Positions 8,545 through 18,008 of a stretch of DNA of 59,478 nucleotides are shown piece by piece. Numbering within the stretch: position 1 is the first letter of the stretch; the number at the start of each line of letters is the position of its first letter. The DNA is from Bacteroidales bacterium (GTDB lineage: Bacteria > Bacteroidota > Bacteroidia > Bacteroidales > FEN-979), in assembly GCA_025355465.1 (NCBI GenBank), contig JANXZO010000013.1, positions 1 through 59,478 on the forward strand. The letters run 5' to 3'. The notes beneath the pieces are model-generated. The model worked only from the letters and a program-made list of their open reading frames with translations. It had not been told where the DNA came from and made no database searches. The translations under genes were made by a program, and so were the position numbers.

Positions 8545-9783
8545 TTAATGTTTGGGTGTTGCAAGGATTCTGTTGGCCTCATCCTGCGAAATCCGCTCGT
8601 TGTTGCGGAAAATCACAACAAAAGCATCCTTCACCCCTTTCCGCTTCACTTCGGCCAGCAGCCGGTTGGCGGCAGCCAGCGTTGATTCATCGCCGACAGT
8701 ATATTTATAGAGTCCGCCATGTCTGTACATTTTCGGGTCAGAGAAACCGAAGAAACCTGAAAAACCTGACGGAAGCTCCTGCGATGCTACGGCAATCTGC
8801 ACCCGGAAAGACAAGCCATCAGCAGGCGTTGGTTTTGCTTTCTTCTCAGCTGGTTTTGCCAATGGTAATCCATCATAAGGTTTAACGACCAGGGTTGACT
8901 CCCTTCCCGTTGAATTGTATGCAGGTTCCGCAACGGGATCGGATTCTTTTGTCAGCCCTGGATTATCAAGAGTTTGTTTGTAGTTTCGAAACGCTCTATA
9001 AATTGCTGACGCAATATATTCCTGCCCTTTGTCAGAACTGAGGAAATTTTCCTCACTGGGGTTACTGAGGTAGCCGGTCTCAACAAGAACGCTGGGCATG
9101 GTGGTACGGTAAAGTACAATAAACCCGGCTTGCCTGACGCCACGGTTGTTCATCCCGACGCGTTCCTCCATCTGACTTTGGATCAACGAGGCAAAATCGG
9201 AGCTTTGATCGAGGTTCGCATTCTGGTAAAGTGAAAAGGCAATATAGGATTCGTCAGAGTTGGGATCAAATCCATCATAAACCGCCTGGTAATCGTTCTC
9301 CAGGAGGATGGCAGCATTCTCCTGTTTTGCGATATTCAGGTTAGCCTGCGACTTATGCAGCCCCATCACATAGGTTTCGGTACCCTTCAGCGACTTGCTG
9401 GGGTTGGCATTGCAATGAATGCATATGAAAAGGTCTGCCTTGTTCTCGTTGGCAATCTCGGCGCGGCGAAACAATTCAACAAAGAAATCCTTATCCCGGG
9501 TATAGATCACCCGAACATCCTTAAAATTACGCTGGATCAGGTTTCCCAGTTTCAGGGCGATGGAAAGGTTTATGTTTTTCTCCTTGGCTTTACGGCCGAT
9601 CGCACCCGGATCATGGCCTCCATGGCCGGCGTCGATAACCACGGTTCGCAAAACGGCACGCTTCTGGGCAAGAAAACTATTGACGGGAAGAAATAAAAGT
9701 AAAACAACCGGCAAAATACTGTGTATTTGCAGGTTACGAAAGACCAGATTGTTAAAGTATCTTAAAAAAGAGAACAGTCTCAA
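8545..9783 (-). CDS. N-acetylmuramoyl-L-alanine amidase (AmiC-like) with SPOR-like tail
   Basis: A periplasmic cell-wall hydrolase of about 412 aa. A hydrophobic leader (ILPVVLLLFLPVNSFLAQ) precedes an Amidase_3 domain with the zinc-ligand motif VIDAGHGGHDPGAIG, then ICIHCNA and VLVETGYLSN. The C-terminal 90 residues (FRVQIAVAS ... VKDAFVVIF) resemble a SPOR peptidoglycan-binding domain. No ATG is available near the leader, so the true start may be the TTG at 9783 or one closer to the leader. The gene diverges from lptD with almost no intergenic space. Confidence 0.87.
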   Translation of the reverse strand: MRLFSFLRYFNNLVFRNLQIHSILPVVLLLFLPVNSFLAQKRAVLRTVVIDAGHGGHDPGAIGRKAKEKNINLSIALKLGNLIQRNFKDVRVIYTRDKDFFVELFRRAEIANENKADLFICIHCNANPSKSLKGTETYVMGLHKSQANLNIAKQENAAILLENDYQAVYDGFDPNSDESYIAFSLYQNANLDQSSDFASLIQSQMEERVGMNNRGVRQAGFIVLYRTTMPSVLVETGYLSNPSEENFLSSDKGQEYIASAIYRAFRNYKQTLDNPGLTKESDPVAEPAYNSTGRESTLVVKPYDGLPLAKPAEKKAKPTPADGLSFRVQIAVASQELPSGFSGFFGFSDPKMYRHGGLYKYTVGDESTLAAANRLLAEVKRKGVKDAFVVIFRNNERISQDEANRILATPKH

Positions 9784-9793
9784 GAATTTTGAT

Positions 9794-9801
9794 TAGTTTT
9801 G
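9794..9801 (+). promoter_or_regulatory. Putative -7 box for lptD
   Basis: TAGTTTTG fits TAnnTTTG and lies 27 nt before ATG 9829. This supports that ATG over an upstream TTG at 9799, which overlaps the box itself. Confidence 0.4.
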
Positions 9802-9828
9802 AAACCCAAGAATAACGGCCGTCACCGC

Positions 9829-12555
9829 ATGTTTATTCCGAAATTTTTCAAAACAAAGATAGAATATAAACCCCAGTATTCAGAAGAGAAGTTGTTAACG
9901 GATTTATTAACAAGATCTTTCCTTTCATCCCTTTTTTTTGTACTCTCCTTCCTGATGTCAATCCCCCAAGGGAATGCCCAGGATACAGTCCGGCAAAAGA
10001 ATGCGGATTCTGCTGCCATTAAACGCATCAGGCTTGATTCTGTAAAGGTCGATTCCATCAAAATTGATTCCGTCACTGCAGCCACACTTGCCGGGAAACC
10101 CAAAAAAAAGCCGGCACTCCAGGCAACGGTCGAATATAAGGCCAAAGACTCTCTTCGTTTCGAGATCAGCAAACAGAAGGTTTTCCTTTTCAAGGAGGCA
10201 GATATCAAATACCAGGATATAAACCTGAAGTCGGGTTATGTCGAAATTGATTTCCCGAAAAATCTTGTTTATGCCACCGGGGTAGAGGATTCGACAAAAA
10301 AAATGGTGCAGAACCCCGAGTTCATCCAGGGGGATCAGAATTTCAAATCGAAGGTTATAAATTACAACTACACCACCAAAAGGGGCATTATTAATACTGT
10401 TTTTACGAAGCAGGATGAGGGATACCTGCATGGTACGGTCGTAAAGAAAATGGAAAACGATGTAACCTATATGAAGTCGGGGTCTTATACAACCTGCGAC
10501 CGGCAGGAGAATCCTCATTTCTCATTCCGCTTTAACAAAGCCAAGGTGATTCCGGGGAAACGTATTATCACCGGGCCGGCATACATGGACATTGCCAATG
10601 TGGCTACGCCGCTGGTGATCCCGTTTGGTTTTTTTCCCAACCGGGCCGGACAAAGGTCAGGCATTCTTTTGCCAACCTATGGCGAATCGAACAACCGCGG
10701 TTTTTACTTTGAGAATTTCGGATACTATCTTGCCCTGAGTGAATATATGGACCTGAAAATCCAAGCCGATATTTATACCCGCGGAAGCTGGGCGATAAAA
10801 CCCACCTTCACCTATAACAAGCGTTATCACTACAGTGGCGGGTTCAACCTCAGTTATGCCGTAAACCTCATCGGCTCCTCTGATTCACCCGATTACCAGC
10901 GCTCCAACGATTTCCGAGTGAGATGGGTACATAATCAGGATCCCAAGGCAAGACCGAGAAGTACCTTTTCTGCCAACGTGAACATCGTCAGCAATACATT
11001 TAACAAGTATAACCTTTCGTCAAGTACCGAAGCCTATTTATCCAACACATTCCAATCCAGTATCAACTATGCCACCAACTTTGGCGGAAAATATTTCCTG
11101 AACCTCAACTTCAACCACAGTCAGAACACGCTCAACAAAACGATCAATATCACCCTTCCCCAGGTCTCCTTCTCAGTGAACCAGTTCTATCCGTTCCGTC
11201 GTCAGAATCCGGCCGGAAAACTCAAATGGTACGAGCAGATTAGCATGAAGTACAACCTCGACATGGAAAACAGGTACAACACTGTCGATTCAAATTTCAT
11301 GAAAGGAAGCTGGGCCGATTCGATGCAAAACGGAATGAAGCACAGCGTTCCAATCAGCGCTTCACTTAAAGTCTTGAAGTTTTTCATGTGGACCAACAGC
11401 ATCAATCTTACCGACAGGATGTACCTGAAAACCATCCGCAAACAATTTGTCGACGACACGCTTTTCAGAAAGAACGACACCATTGTCGGGTACTACCAAA
11501 CCCGGAACGTAACCGGCTTTGAGAACTCGATTGATTTTAGTTACTCCTCCTCCCTTAACACCAGACTATACGGAATGTATTCCTTCAAGCGAGGACCGAT
11601 ACTGGCTATCAGGCACATGATGACCCCATCGGTTTCGTTTTCATACACGCCAAACTGGGGCTCACCATCTCTTGGTTACTGGAGATACGTTGAGAACGAC
11701 ACCAACATCATGAATCCCGGTTACTACACCATTTTTCAAGGGGGGATCTATGGCGGTCCTCCGGGTCAGAAGTCTGGAATGATCTCGTTTGCGATCAGCA
11801 ACAACCTTGAAATGAAGGTGCGAAACCGGAAAGACACGATCACGGGATTCAAGAAAATTCCATTGATCGACGAACTGAATATCCGGGCCTCCTATGATAT
11901 TGCCCGCGATTCATGCAACTGGTCGCCGATCACGATCAACGGCCGCAGCACGCTCTTCAAAGGATTAACTGTTCAGTATGCCTGGATCTGGGATATTTAT
12001 GCGCGCGATTCGCTCGGAAGAAGAACGAACACCACCGAATGGAAAAAAAACCGAAGGCTGATACGGCTTGACAATACCAGCTGGGACGTCGGGTTAAGCT
12101 ATACCCTATCCTCCGACAAGGTAAAAGCAAAAAAGAAACCTACCAAGGGAACTCCGATGGAGCAACAGGACCTGCTCGATTATTACGACTATTACATTGA
12201 TTTTGACATTCCATGGAGCTTTTCTTTCAATTACAGTTTCCGGTACACCAAAGCCTGGAACAACGCAGTAAAAACACGTACTTCTCAGATTATTCAGACC
12301 CTATCGTTCAACGGACAGCTGAATATCACACCGAAATGGAAAATCTCACTTACAACCGGATGGGATTTTGTAAATAATGAGATATCCTACACCTCCATCG
12401 ATGTATACCGCGATCTTCATTGCTGGGAGATGCGGTTCGGCTGGATTCCGAAAGGAGCACAGCAAAGCTGGAATTTTTCGATCAATGTCAAGGCCTCCAT
12501 CCTGCAGGATCTGAAGCTGAATAAAAAGCGGGACTTCAGGGATTTTGCAAATTAA
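9829..12555 (+). CDS. LptD-like outer-membrane LPS assembly protein
   Basis: A large outer-membrane protein of about 908 aa. After a hydrophobic signal (LSSLFFVLSFLMSIPQGNAQ) comes an OstA-like N-terminal domain (KQKVFLFKEADIKYQDINL, YATGVED), then a TTCDRQENPHFSF stretch and a long C-terminal beta-barrel with alternating aromatic strands. The protein would insert LPS in the outer leaflet, receiving it from the OstA-like bridge. The start is taken as ATG 9829 because a -7 box ends at 9801. The first 40 residues before the signal are odd, so a later start is possible. Confidence 0.85.
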   Translation: MFIPKFFKTKIEYKPQYSEEKLLTDLLTRSFLSSLFFVLSFLMSIPQGNAQDTVRQKNADSAAIKRIRLDSVKVDSIKIDSVTAATLAGKPKKKPALQATVEYKAKDSLRFEISKQKVFLFKEADIKYQDINLKSGYVEIDFPKNLVYATGVEDSTKKMVQNPEFIQGDQNFKSKVINYNYTTKRGIINTVFTKQDEGYLHGTVVKKMENDVTYMKSGSYTTCDRQENPHFSFRFNKAKVIPGKRIITGPAYMDIANVATPLVIPFGFFPNRAGQRSGILLPTYGESNNRGFYFENFGYYLALSEYMDLKIQADIYTRGSWAIKPTFTYNKRYHYSGGFNLSYAVNLIGSSDSPDYQRSNDFRVRWVHNQDPKARPRSTFSANVNIVSNTFNKYNLSSSTEAYLSNTFQSSINYATNFGGKYFLNLNFNHSQNTLNKTINITLPQVSFSVNQFYPFRRQNPAGKLKWYEQISMKYNLDMENRYNTVDSNFMKGSWADSMQNGMKHSVPISASLKVLKFFMWTNSINLTDRMYLKTIRKQFVDDTLFRKNDTIVGYYQTRNVTGFENSIDFSYSSSLNTRLYGMYSFKRGPILAIRHMMTPSVSFSYTPNWGSPSLGYWRYVENDTNIMNPGYYTIFQGGIYGGPPGQKSGMISFAISNNLEMKVRNRKDTITGFKKIPLIDELNIRASYDIARDSCNWSPITINGRSTLFKGLTVQYAWIWDIYARDSLGRRTNTTEWKKNRRLIRLDNTSWDVGLSYTLSSDKVKAKKKPTKGTPMEQQDLLDYYDYYIDFDIPWSFSFNYSFRYTKAWNNAVKTRTSQIIQTLSFNGQLNITPKWKISLTTGWDFVNNEISYTSIDVYRDLHCWEMRFGWIPKGAQQSWNFSINVKASILQDLKLNKKRDFRDFAN

Positions 12556-12601
12556 ACAGTCACAAAGTCACTTAACAATAGAAAATTAAAACTTCCGGGA
12601 C

Positions 12602-12979
12602 ATGAAAAAAATTATCAATACTGCCGCTGCACCAAAGGCAATCGGACCTTACAGCCAGGCGATTGAGGCCAATGGAATGTTGTTTATTTCCGGTCAGATT
12701 CCAATTGATCCGGGAACGGGCAAAATAATTGAAGGCGATATATCCGAGCAAACCGAACAGGTGATGAAAAACATTGACGCTATCCTGAAGGAGGCCGGCC
12801 TTGATTTTTCTAATGTAGTAAAATCAACCTGTTTGTTAAGTGATATGGATAATTTTGCTGCCATGAATGCAGTGTATGGCCGGTTTTATCCGGAAAATCC
12901 ACCGGCCCGTGCAGCCTACGGTGTAGTAAAACTCCCTCTTGGGGCGTTGATCGAAATTGAAACTATAGCAGCCAGGTAA
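12602..12979 (+). CDS. ridA: RidA family reactive enamine/imine deaminase
   Basis: A 125-aa RidA/YjgF protein that hydrolyses reactive 2-aminoacrylate and related enamines from PLP enzymes. Family signatures are AIGPYSQAIEANGMLFISGQIP near the N-terminus, the central VVKSTCLLSDMDNFAAMN, and the catalytic-Arg region PPARAAYGVVKLPLGALIEIE. The length is standard. It starts 47 bp after lptD on the same strand and may be co-transcribed. It ends four bases before the convergent CHAT gene. Confidence 0.93.
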   Translation: MKKIINTAAAPKAIGPYSQAIEANGMLFISGQIPIDPGTGKIIEGDISEQTEQVMKNIDAILKEAGLDFSNVVKSTCLLSDMDNFAAMNAVYGRFYPENPPARAAYGVVKLPLGALIEIETIAAR

Positions 12980-12983
12980 ATAT

Positions 12984-14213
12984 TTATTGACCGTACATTA
13001 CATACGGCGCCCAAACGATCGGCAGAGAGGTTCCGGGATTTCCGAGTAACTCCAGCTTGATCTTTCGTAACGCGGCGCTGTAGGTTTCACCCGCAAGCCG
13101 GTTCCTGTAAAAACCTACCATAAAATTACCGGCCAGGCGGTCCGTCACATTCCACAGCGATGAAAGGATGTTTCTGGCACCCGCCCTGATGAAATTCATC
13201 GGCAAAGGGACTCCTTCCATGCCGCCTTCGGGCTGACCCAATCCGGAACTGCAGGCATTCAATACGATCAGTTCGGCGTTGAGGTTCAACTCTCCAATCT
13301 CTGTAGTGGTAAGGACCCCATCCTGAAGCGAATCCGGTTGACAGGCCGGGTCGTAACCCCAGAAAAGAACCCCACAGCAAGGATGTCCCGCAACTTGTCT
13401 TAAACTATGTGTTGCAATATGCAATATCCTGGAACGGCAGGCAACCTCTTTAAATCGCGATTTCCTCGAATCGTTATCGTATGAAGTATAGGAAATCAGA
13501 CCCTTTTTTACGAACATCGAACCGATGGTGGCGACTTCATTCCTGGAGTCAGGCAGCGGATTGAGTGTAGAATGCCCCGAAAATACCGGAGAAAAACCGG
13601 TAAATTCATAATCAGGTTCAGTTTTCCCTCCGTAGTGCCGCAACTCCCCCTCTCCGAAAGAATCCACCCACAGCATGGAAGAATAGTTGTAGGTGATCTC
13701 ATAATCACAAACCAGATAGTGAACTATTTCTCGTTTGCCCCTGCTACTGGAATTCGCTTCGCTGATTAATGCTTCGAATGGGATACCGGCCAGTTTACAA
13801 TCGGGAATAACAATTAATCGCCTTTTACCTGTGACGTATTGGCTCAACGGAGCCATCAGCCAGGAATACAGAATGCGGGAGGCCGAGACGAATTCCCTGA
13901 TATCGGCCGACCTGAGATTCCTCCGGAATGTTTTAACGATCCCCCAGAACCATGGATCAAGCTTCTCCCGAATGATTGCGAAAGCTTCATGAGAGATGAC
14001 GGCAATGAGCATTATCGAATCCGTGAACTGGTACTCTACCATGGCTTCATCCGGTTTGAGCCTTTCCCTGATCTCTGTCAAACAAAAGTATTCATCTGCA
14101 CCGGGTACTACCGTTTCAACAGGAACCTGTTTTTCTATACATTGCGGCATGACCAGAAGGTGCCCAATAAGGCTCAATAACGTGCCGGCCATCCGGATCG
14201 GTATATTTAACAT
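12984..14213 (-). CDS. CHAT-domain (caspase-like) protease without TPR repeats
   Basis: A 409-aa protein with a C-terminal CHAT domain, a caspase-related peptidase fold. The predicted catalytic dyad is present: His269 in LHIATHS and Cys321 in LNACSSG. The family motifs SSLWNVTD and WAPYVMYG follow. Unlike most CHAT proteins, no TPR array precedes it. The first 25 residues are hydrophobic and may be an export signal or anchor. It is the third gene after the sigma factor and the membrane anti-sigma-like protein, 20 bp below the latter. The context suggests it cleaves a partner in this switch, most simply the anti-sigma-like protein. That role is inferred. Confidence 0.85.
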   Translation of the reverse strand: MLNIPIRMAGTLLSLIGHLLVMPQCIEKQVPVETVVPGADEYFCLTEIRERLKPDEAMVEYQFTDSIMLIAVISHEAFAIIREKLDPWFWGIVKTFRRNLRSADIREFVSASRILYSWLMAPLSQYVTGKRRLIVIPDCKLAGIPFEALISEANSSSRGKREIVHYLVCDYEITYNYSSMLWVDSFGEGELRHYGGKTEPDYEFTGFSPVFSGHSTLNPLPDSRNEVATIGSMFVKKGLISYTSYDNDSRKSRFKEVACRSRILHIATHSLRQVAGHPCCGVLFWGYDPACQPDSLQDGVLTTTEIGELNLNAELIVLNACSSGLGQPEGGMEGVPLPMNFIRAGARNILSSLWNVTDRLAGNFMVGFYRNRLAGETYSAALRKIKLELLGNPGTSLPIVWAPYVMYGQ

Positions 14214-14233
14214 GGCTAAGTCGAATTATCAGG

Positions 14234-15010
14234 TTAGAATAAAGTTAAACTTCCCATCATTAACAGCCCTTCATCAGACATGATCCTCCAATAAAATATT
14301 CCGGACCCAATCTGCTCTGTACTCAGCTGGTAGGAATTCCCCTGCATCGTGAGTGGCGGGATTACCACAAATCCCTTGTTGTCCAGCAGTTCCAAAGTCA
14401 GGGGAGACAGTATCGTTCCGGCGATCCAATTAAAGTGAACAACACCTCCGTGAGGAATGCGTAACCTTGCCTGGGGAGATTGCACCCTGAAATTTTCACA
14501 CCGCGCAACACCGCCAACCAACAGCTCATATTCGGCAACAGGTCGGAAATTCGCTGCCAGGAGATTTTTCTCCGACTGGATATTCCTCGACGCAGAGACC
14601 GTATTTTTATTAGCCCGGGATTGCTTCAATGCATAAAGACCCAGGTACATCGGTGCCGACGGATGCCGATTGCTCATGACGCCGGTTATCCCGGGTAAAT
14701 GCCGCCCGACCTGATCGAAACACCGGGTAATTATCCCGACTGACAATAACAGCAATACCGTCGCAGCAATGCACAGATATTTCCTTGCGCGATTTTTTTC
14801 GGGTTGAGCTTCGATCTGCCGGACTTTCTCAATAAATTCGAGTAAATCACTGTTTTTCAACATCTTATTTATATTGCGGTCGATGCTGACGTGAACCCTG
14901 AGTACCGGGTCGACCTCGAACATTTTCCGAAAGAGGGTGAGTTCAGGTTCCTGCAAATCACCGGTGTTGTACCGGTCGATCCATTCGCTCATTCGTTCTT
15001 TTTCAATCAT
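14234..15010 (-). CDS. Single-pass membrane protein, putative anti-sigma factor
   Basis: About 258 aa. A cytoplasmic N-terminal part (1-76, starting MIEKERMSEW) has the size and helical look of an anti-sigma domain, but no zinc HxxxCxxC motif is present. One membrane helix spans about 77-96 (YLCIAATVLLLLSVGIIT). The outer part of about 160 residues ends in a beta-rich domain (FRVQSPQARLRIPHGG ... IGSGIFYWRIM). The start overlaps the sigma gene stop by 8 bp, a strong sign of coupling. Known anti-sigma families were not recognised, so the function rests on position and topology. Confidence 0.65.
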   Translation of the reverse strand: MIEKERMSEWIDRYNTGDLQEPELTLFRKMFEVDPVLRVHVSIDRNINKMLKNSDLLEFIEKVRQIEAQPEKNRARKYLCIAATVLLLLSVGIITRCFDQVGRHLPGITGVMSNRHPSAPMYLGLYALKQSRANKNTVSASRNIQSEKNLLAANFRPVAEYELLVGGVARCENFRVQSPQARLRIPHGGVVHFNWIAGTILSPLTLELLDNKGFVVIPPLTMQGNSYQLSTEQIGSGIFYWRIMSDEGLLMMGSLTLF

Positions 15011-15590
15011 AACTGATAAATTGTTTGAATCTTGGATCATTTTTTATTCGCTTAATCAGTAGATTTTTACAGGCATACTTCCGTGATTTGGCTGTAGCTT
15101 CATTGCTATAACTCATGGCACAGGCGATCTCTGACATTGATTTTTTCTCGGTAAACAGGGTAAGTATGATCCGGCACTCTTTCGGCAGAGAAGCGAGGTG
15201 TTCACGAAACAGTGTCATCCGCGCCAGGTTGAACTCTTTTAAGTCAGCATTATCGGTCCCGTATTCGGCGGCTTCATCATTTACCTCAAAATCGGCATAG
15301 TACAATAGTTGATTTTTACGCTCCAGCCTTTGAAGCCAAAGGTTTTTACCGATGGCAAAAAAATAGGTCTTCAATTTGGAGGACAACGTGAAACCCTCCT
15401 CCTGACAACGGCAGTATAACACGATAAGGGAATCCTGAAAAATGTCCTCTACATCCTTTTGGATCCCGGAGTTTCGCTCAACAAATGACCGGATCAGAGG
15501 CGTGTATTCGCGCATTACATATTTTATGTATTTTTCATTTTTTTCCCTGATTCCCGAAAGGATGGCCGAATCTGAATAATGTAGAATCAT
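15003..15590 (-). CDS. Sigma-70 family (ECF-like) RNA polymerase sigma factor
   Basis: A 195-aa alternative sigma factor with region 2 (about 20-95, VEDIFQDSLIVLYCRC) and region 4 (about 125-190, LPKECRIILTLFTEKKSMSEIA followed by the HTH SYSNEATAKSRKY). It heads an operon with the membrane protein and the CHAT protease, with an 8-bp overlap to the former. A 31-nt motif directly upstream recurs before a RAYT transposase and, in part, before radC. This suggests autoregulation and a small regulon. Regions 2 and 4 place it with the short ECF-like sigmas. Confidence 0.9.
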   Translation of the reverse strand: MILHYSDSAILSGIREKNEKYIKYVMREYTPLIRSFVERNSGIQKDVEDIFQDSLIVLYCRCQEEGFTLSSKLKTYFFAIGKNLWLQRLERKNQLLYYADFEVNDEAAEYGTDNADLKEFNLARMTLFREHLASLPKECRIILTLFTEKKSMSEIACAMSYSNEATAKSRKYACKNLLIKRIKNDPRFKQFISYD

Positions 15591-15605
15591 AAACAGGTTT
15601 CTTGT

Positions 15606-15636
15606 TGCTTAATCGGAAAAAATGGAAAAGGTAAAC
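15606..15636 (-). promoter_or_regulatory. Bipartite upstream motif, sigma-CHAT operon copy
   Basis: On the minus strand this reads GTTTACC, 13 nt, then CCGATTAAGCA, ending 15 nt before the ATG at 15590. It matches the block at 53137-53167 at 30 of 31 positions and resembles 43334-43365 before radC. The geometry fits a two-box promoter for an alternative sigma factor, possibly the one encoded here. Confidence 0.6.
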
Positions 15637-15728
15637 TGCCTTTGAAAAATAAATCAAACTTTTAGCGGCCAGATTCTATAAGACACATCAACCCGGAGAA
15701 AGGTTCGATTGACAGATTCAAAATGTAG

Positions 15729-15766
15729 AAAAAAAAAACAGGGAGCAGAACCTGCCCCCTGTTTTT
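15729..15766 (-). terminator. Rho-independent terminator after the S9 peptidase
   Basis: The stem CAGGGAGCAG (15739-15748) pairs with CTGCCCCCTG (15752-15761) with one mismatch and a 3-nt loop. On the minus strand a run of ten T follows. It lies 20 bp below the S9 peptidase stop and separates that gene from the sigma operon. A shorter T run on the plus side means it could act in both directions. Confidence 0.85.
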
Positions 15767-15785
15767 CATCCTGGATTTCGCAACA

Positions 15786-17900
15786 TTATCTGAAGGTCAT
15801 ACCCAGATTGTAGAATACAAACGACCAAAGGTCTGTAGCTTCCTGGATCACTTTGGTTGTAGGTTTTCCTGCTCCATGGCCTGCTTTTGTTTCGATTCGT
15901 AAAAGGACCGGTTGATCTCCCTTCTGCTTCGCCTGCAAGGTGGCCATAAATTTAAAAGTATGGGCAGGTACCACCCGGTCGTCGTGGTCGGCAGTGAACG
16001 CAAGTGTGGCCGGATATGCAACACTGTCTTTAATATTATGCAACGGTGAATATTTGAACAGGTAATCAAATTCCTCCTTTTTATCGCTTGTACCATAGTC
16101 GCTGGCCCAGGCCCAGCCAATGGTAAACTTTTGGTATCTCAGCATATCCATCACCCCGACCTGCGGGATGGCTACCTTAAAGAGTCCGGGCCGTTGGGTC
16201 ATACAGGCTCCAATCAGTAGTCCGCCATTGGAACCACCCATGATCGCCAGTTTTTCAGATGAGGTATATTTTTCTGCTATCAGGAATTCTGCAGCGGCAA
16301 TAAAATCATCAAAAACATTCTGTTTTCGTTCTTTCGTTCCGGCTTTATGCCATTCTTCGCCATATTCTCCCCCGCCACGGATATTGGCCAGTGCATAAAC
16401 ACCACCGTTTTCAAGGAATAATATCCGGCTCAGACTGAAACTCGGCGTCAGGCTTACATTGAATCCTCCATATCCGTAAAGCATTGTCGGATTATTACCA
16501 TTTAACTCTATTCCCTTCTTGTAAACCAGGAACATCGGCACAGTGGTTTTATCCTTGCTGCTATAAAAAACCTGCTTTACCTCGTATTCGTCGGGTTTGA
16601 AATCGATAACGGGACGGGTGTAAACTTCCGAACTATTTTTCTCTACGTTGTATTTATAAACCGTAAGCGGGAAAGTAAAGGAGGTATATCCGAAAAATGC
16701 TAAATTCTCCCCTTTCTTTCCGCTAAAACCAGCCAGGGTGCCAATCCCGGGAAGGCTCATTTCGTGGAGAAATTTTCCGTCGGCACTATAAACGAATGCT
16801 TTGGAGGTTGCATTCTGCATGTACTCCGATATTAAGAGGTTGCCCGCCAGGGCTACATTATCCAGCACATCTTCCCGTTCGGGGATTATGGTTTTCCAAA
16901 ACTGCGGATCGGGCTTTAACGGATCAATGAGCACCAGTTTCTTTTTTGGTGACTTGTTATTGGTAATCACCAACAACTGGTCTCCAATATTATCCACCAC
17001 GGAATACTCATATTCAAATCCGTCGGCGATCAAAGCAAACGGCATATTTTTTTTCGCAAGATCACGAAAGTAAATGGCCGATCCGCTTGTGGATTCGGAT
17101 TCGTAAAGAATGAGGTAGCGTTCATCTTCGGTAGTGGCAACACCATAATTTCGCAGCGGAAATTTCAGGTTCTGATAGATCAGCTGATCCTCTTTCTGAG
17201 GTGTCCCGACTTTGTGGAAATAGACCTTATGGAATTCATTTTTGTTGGAGAGTTCCATGCCTTTTTTGGGTTCATCGTAGCGGCTATAATAAAATCCATC
17301 GCCCTGCCACGACATCCCTGAAAACTTTACCCAGCGAATGGTATCTGCAAGCTGCTTCCCTGAAGCAATTTCCATTACGTAGATCTCATTCCAGTCCGAA
17401 CCGCTCTTTGCAATGCTGTAGGCAAGGTATTTGCCATCGTGCGACACTTCCGTACCAGCCAGTGCGATGGTCCCGTCTGACGAAAGTTTGTTGGGATCCA
17501 GCAGGGTGCGAACCACTCCCTCAAGTCCCTCGCGAAAGTATAAAACAGACTGGTTTTGTAATCCGTCATTCTTGAAAAAAAAGATGTAGGGTCCCTCTTT
17601 GAATGGCACAGCAAACCTGGGATAGTTCCACATTTTTGTCAGCCTTTCCCGGATCTTGTCACGGAAAGGAATCTGGTTGAGATATTCATTGGTAACAGCG
17701 TTCTCGGCTTTGACCCATTCAGCTGTTGCGACCGATGTGTCATTTTCAAGCCACCGGTATGGATCGGCAACATTGGTTCCGAAATAGTTATCCACCGTAT
17801 CAACCTTGTTTGTAACCGGGTATTTCACTGCGACTTGCCGTTTACAGGATGGCGATGTAATAACTACCAACAGGAGCAGAGGAAAGAGATACGTTTTCAT
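15786..17900 (-). CDS. Prolyl oligopeptidase family (S9) lipoprotein
   Basis: A 704-aa serine peptidase that cleaves short peptides after proline. A lipoprotein-type signal ends at TSPSC near residue 19, so the mature protein is probably tethered in the periplasm or outer membrane. An N-terminal beta-propeller (DPYRWLEND at the start) precedes the alpha/beta-hydrolase domain with the nucleophile Ser in GGSNGG, Asp in DHDDRV (about 638-643) and His675 in AGHGAG. The catalytic triad is complete. The gene stands alone, followed by a strong terminator. Confidence 0.93.
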   Translation of the reverse strand: MKTYLFPLLLLVVITSPSCKRQVAVKYPVTNKVDTVDNYFGTNVADPYRWLENDTSVATAEWVKAENAVTNEYLNQIPFRDKIRERLTKMWNYPRFAVPFKEGPYIFFFKNDGLQNQSVLYFREGLEGVVRTLLDPNKLSSDGTIALAGTEVSHDGKYLAYSIAKSGSDWNEIYVMEIASGKQLADTIRWVKFSGMSWQGDGFYYSRYDEPKKGMELSNKNEFHKVYFHKVGTPQKEDQLIYQNLKFPLRNYGVATTEDERYLILYESESTSGSAIYFRDLAKKNMPFALIADGFEYEYSVVDNIGDQLLVITNNKSPKKKLVLIDPLKPDPQFWKTIIPEREDVLDNVALAGNLLISEYMQNATSKAFVYSADGKFLHEMSLPGIGTLAGFSGKKGENLAFFGYTSFTFPLTVYKYNVEKNSSEVYTRPVIDFKPDEYEVKQVFYSSKDKTTVPMFLVYKKGIELNGNNPTMLYGYGGFNVSLTPSFSLSRILFLENGGVYALANIRGGGEYGEEWHKAGTKERKQNVFDDFIAAAEFLIAEKYTSSEKLAIMGGSNGGLLIGACMTQRPGLFKVAIPQVGVMDMLRYQKFTIGWAWASDYGTSDKKEEFDYLFKYSPLHNIKDSVAYPATLAFTADHDDRVVPAHTFKFMATLQAKQKGDQPVLLRIETKAGHGAGKPTTKVIQEATDLWSFVFYNLGMTFR

Positions 17901-18008
17901 TGATCATGGTTTTAAAATTCGTTAAGAAAATGTGTAACCCTTACGATTCCATTATTTGAAGTAAATTTACATCATTAATTCAAATTGTCATTCCAATTAT
18001 TGTATTTC

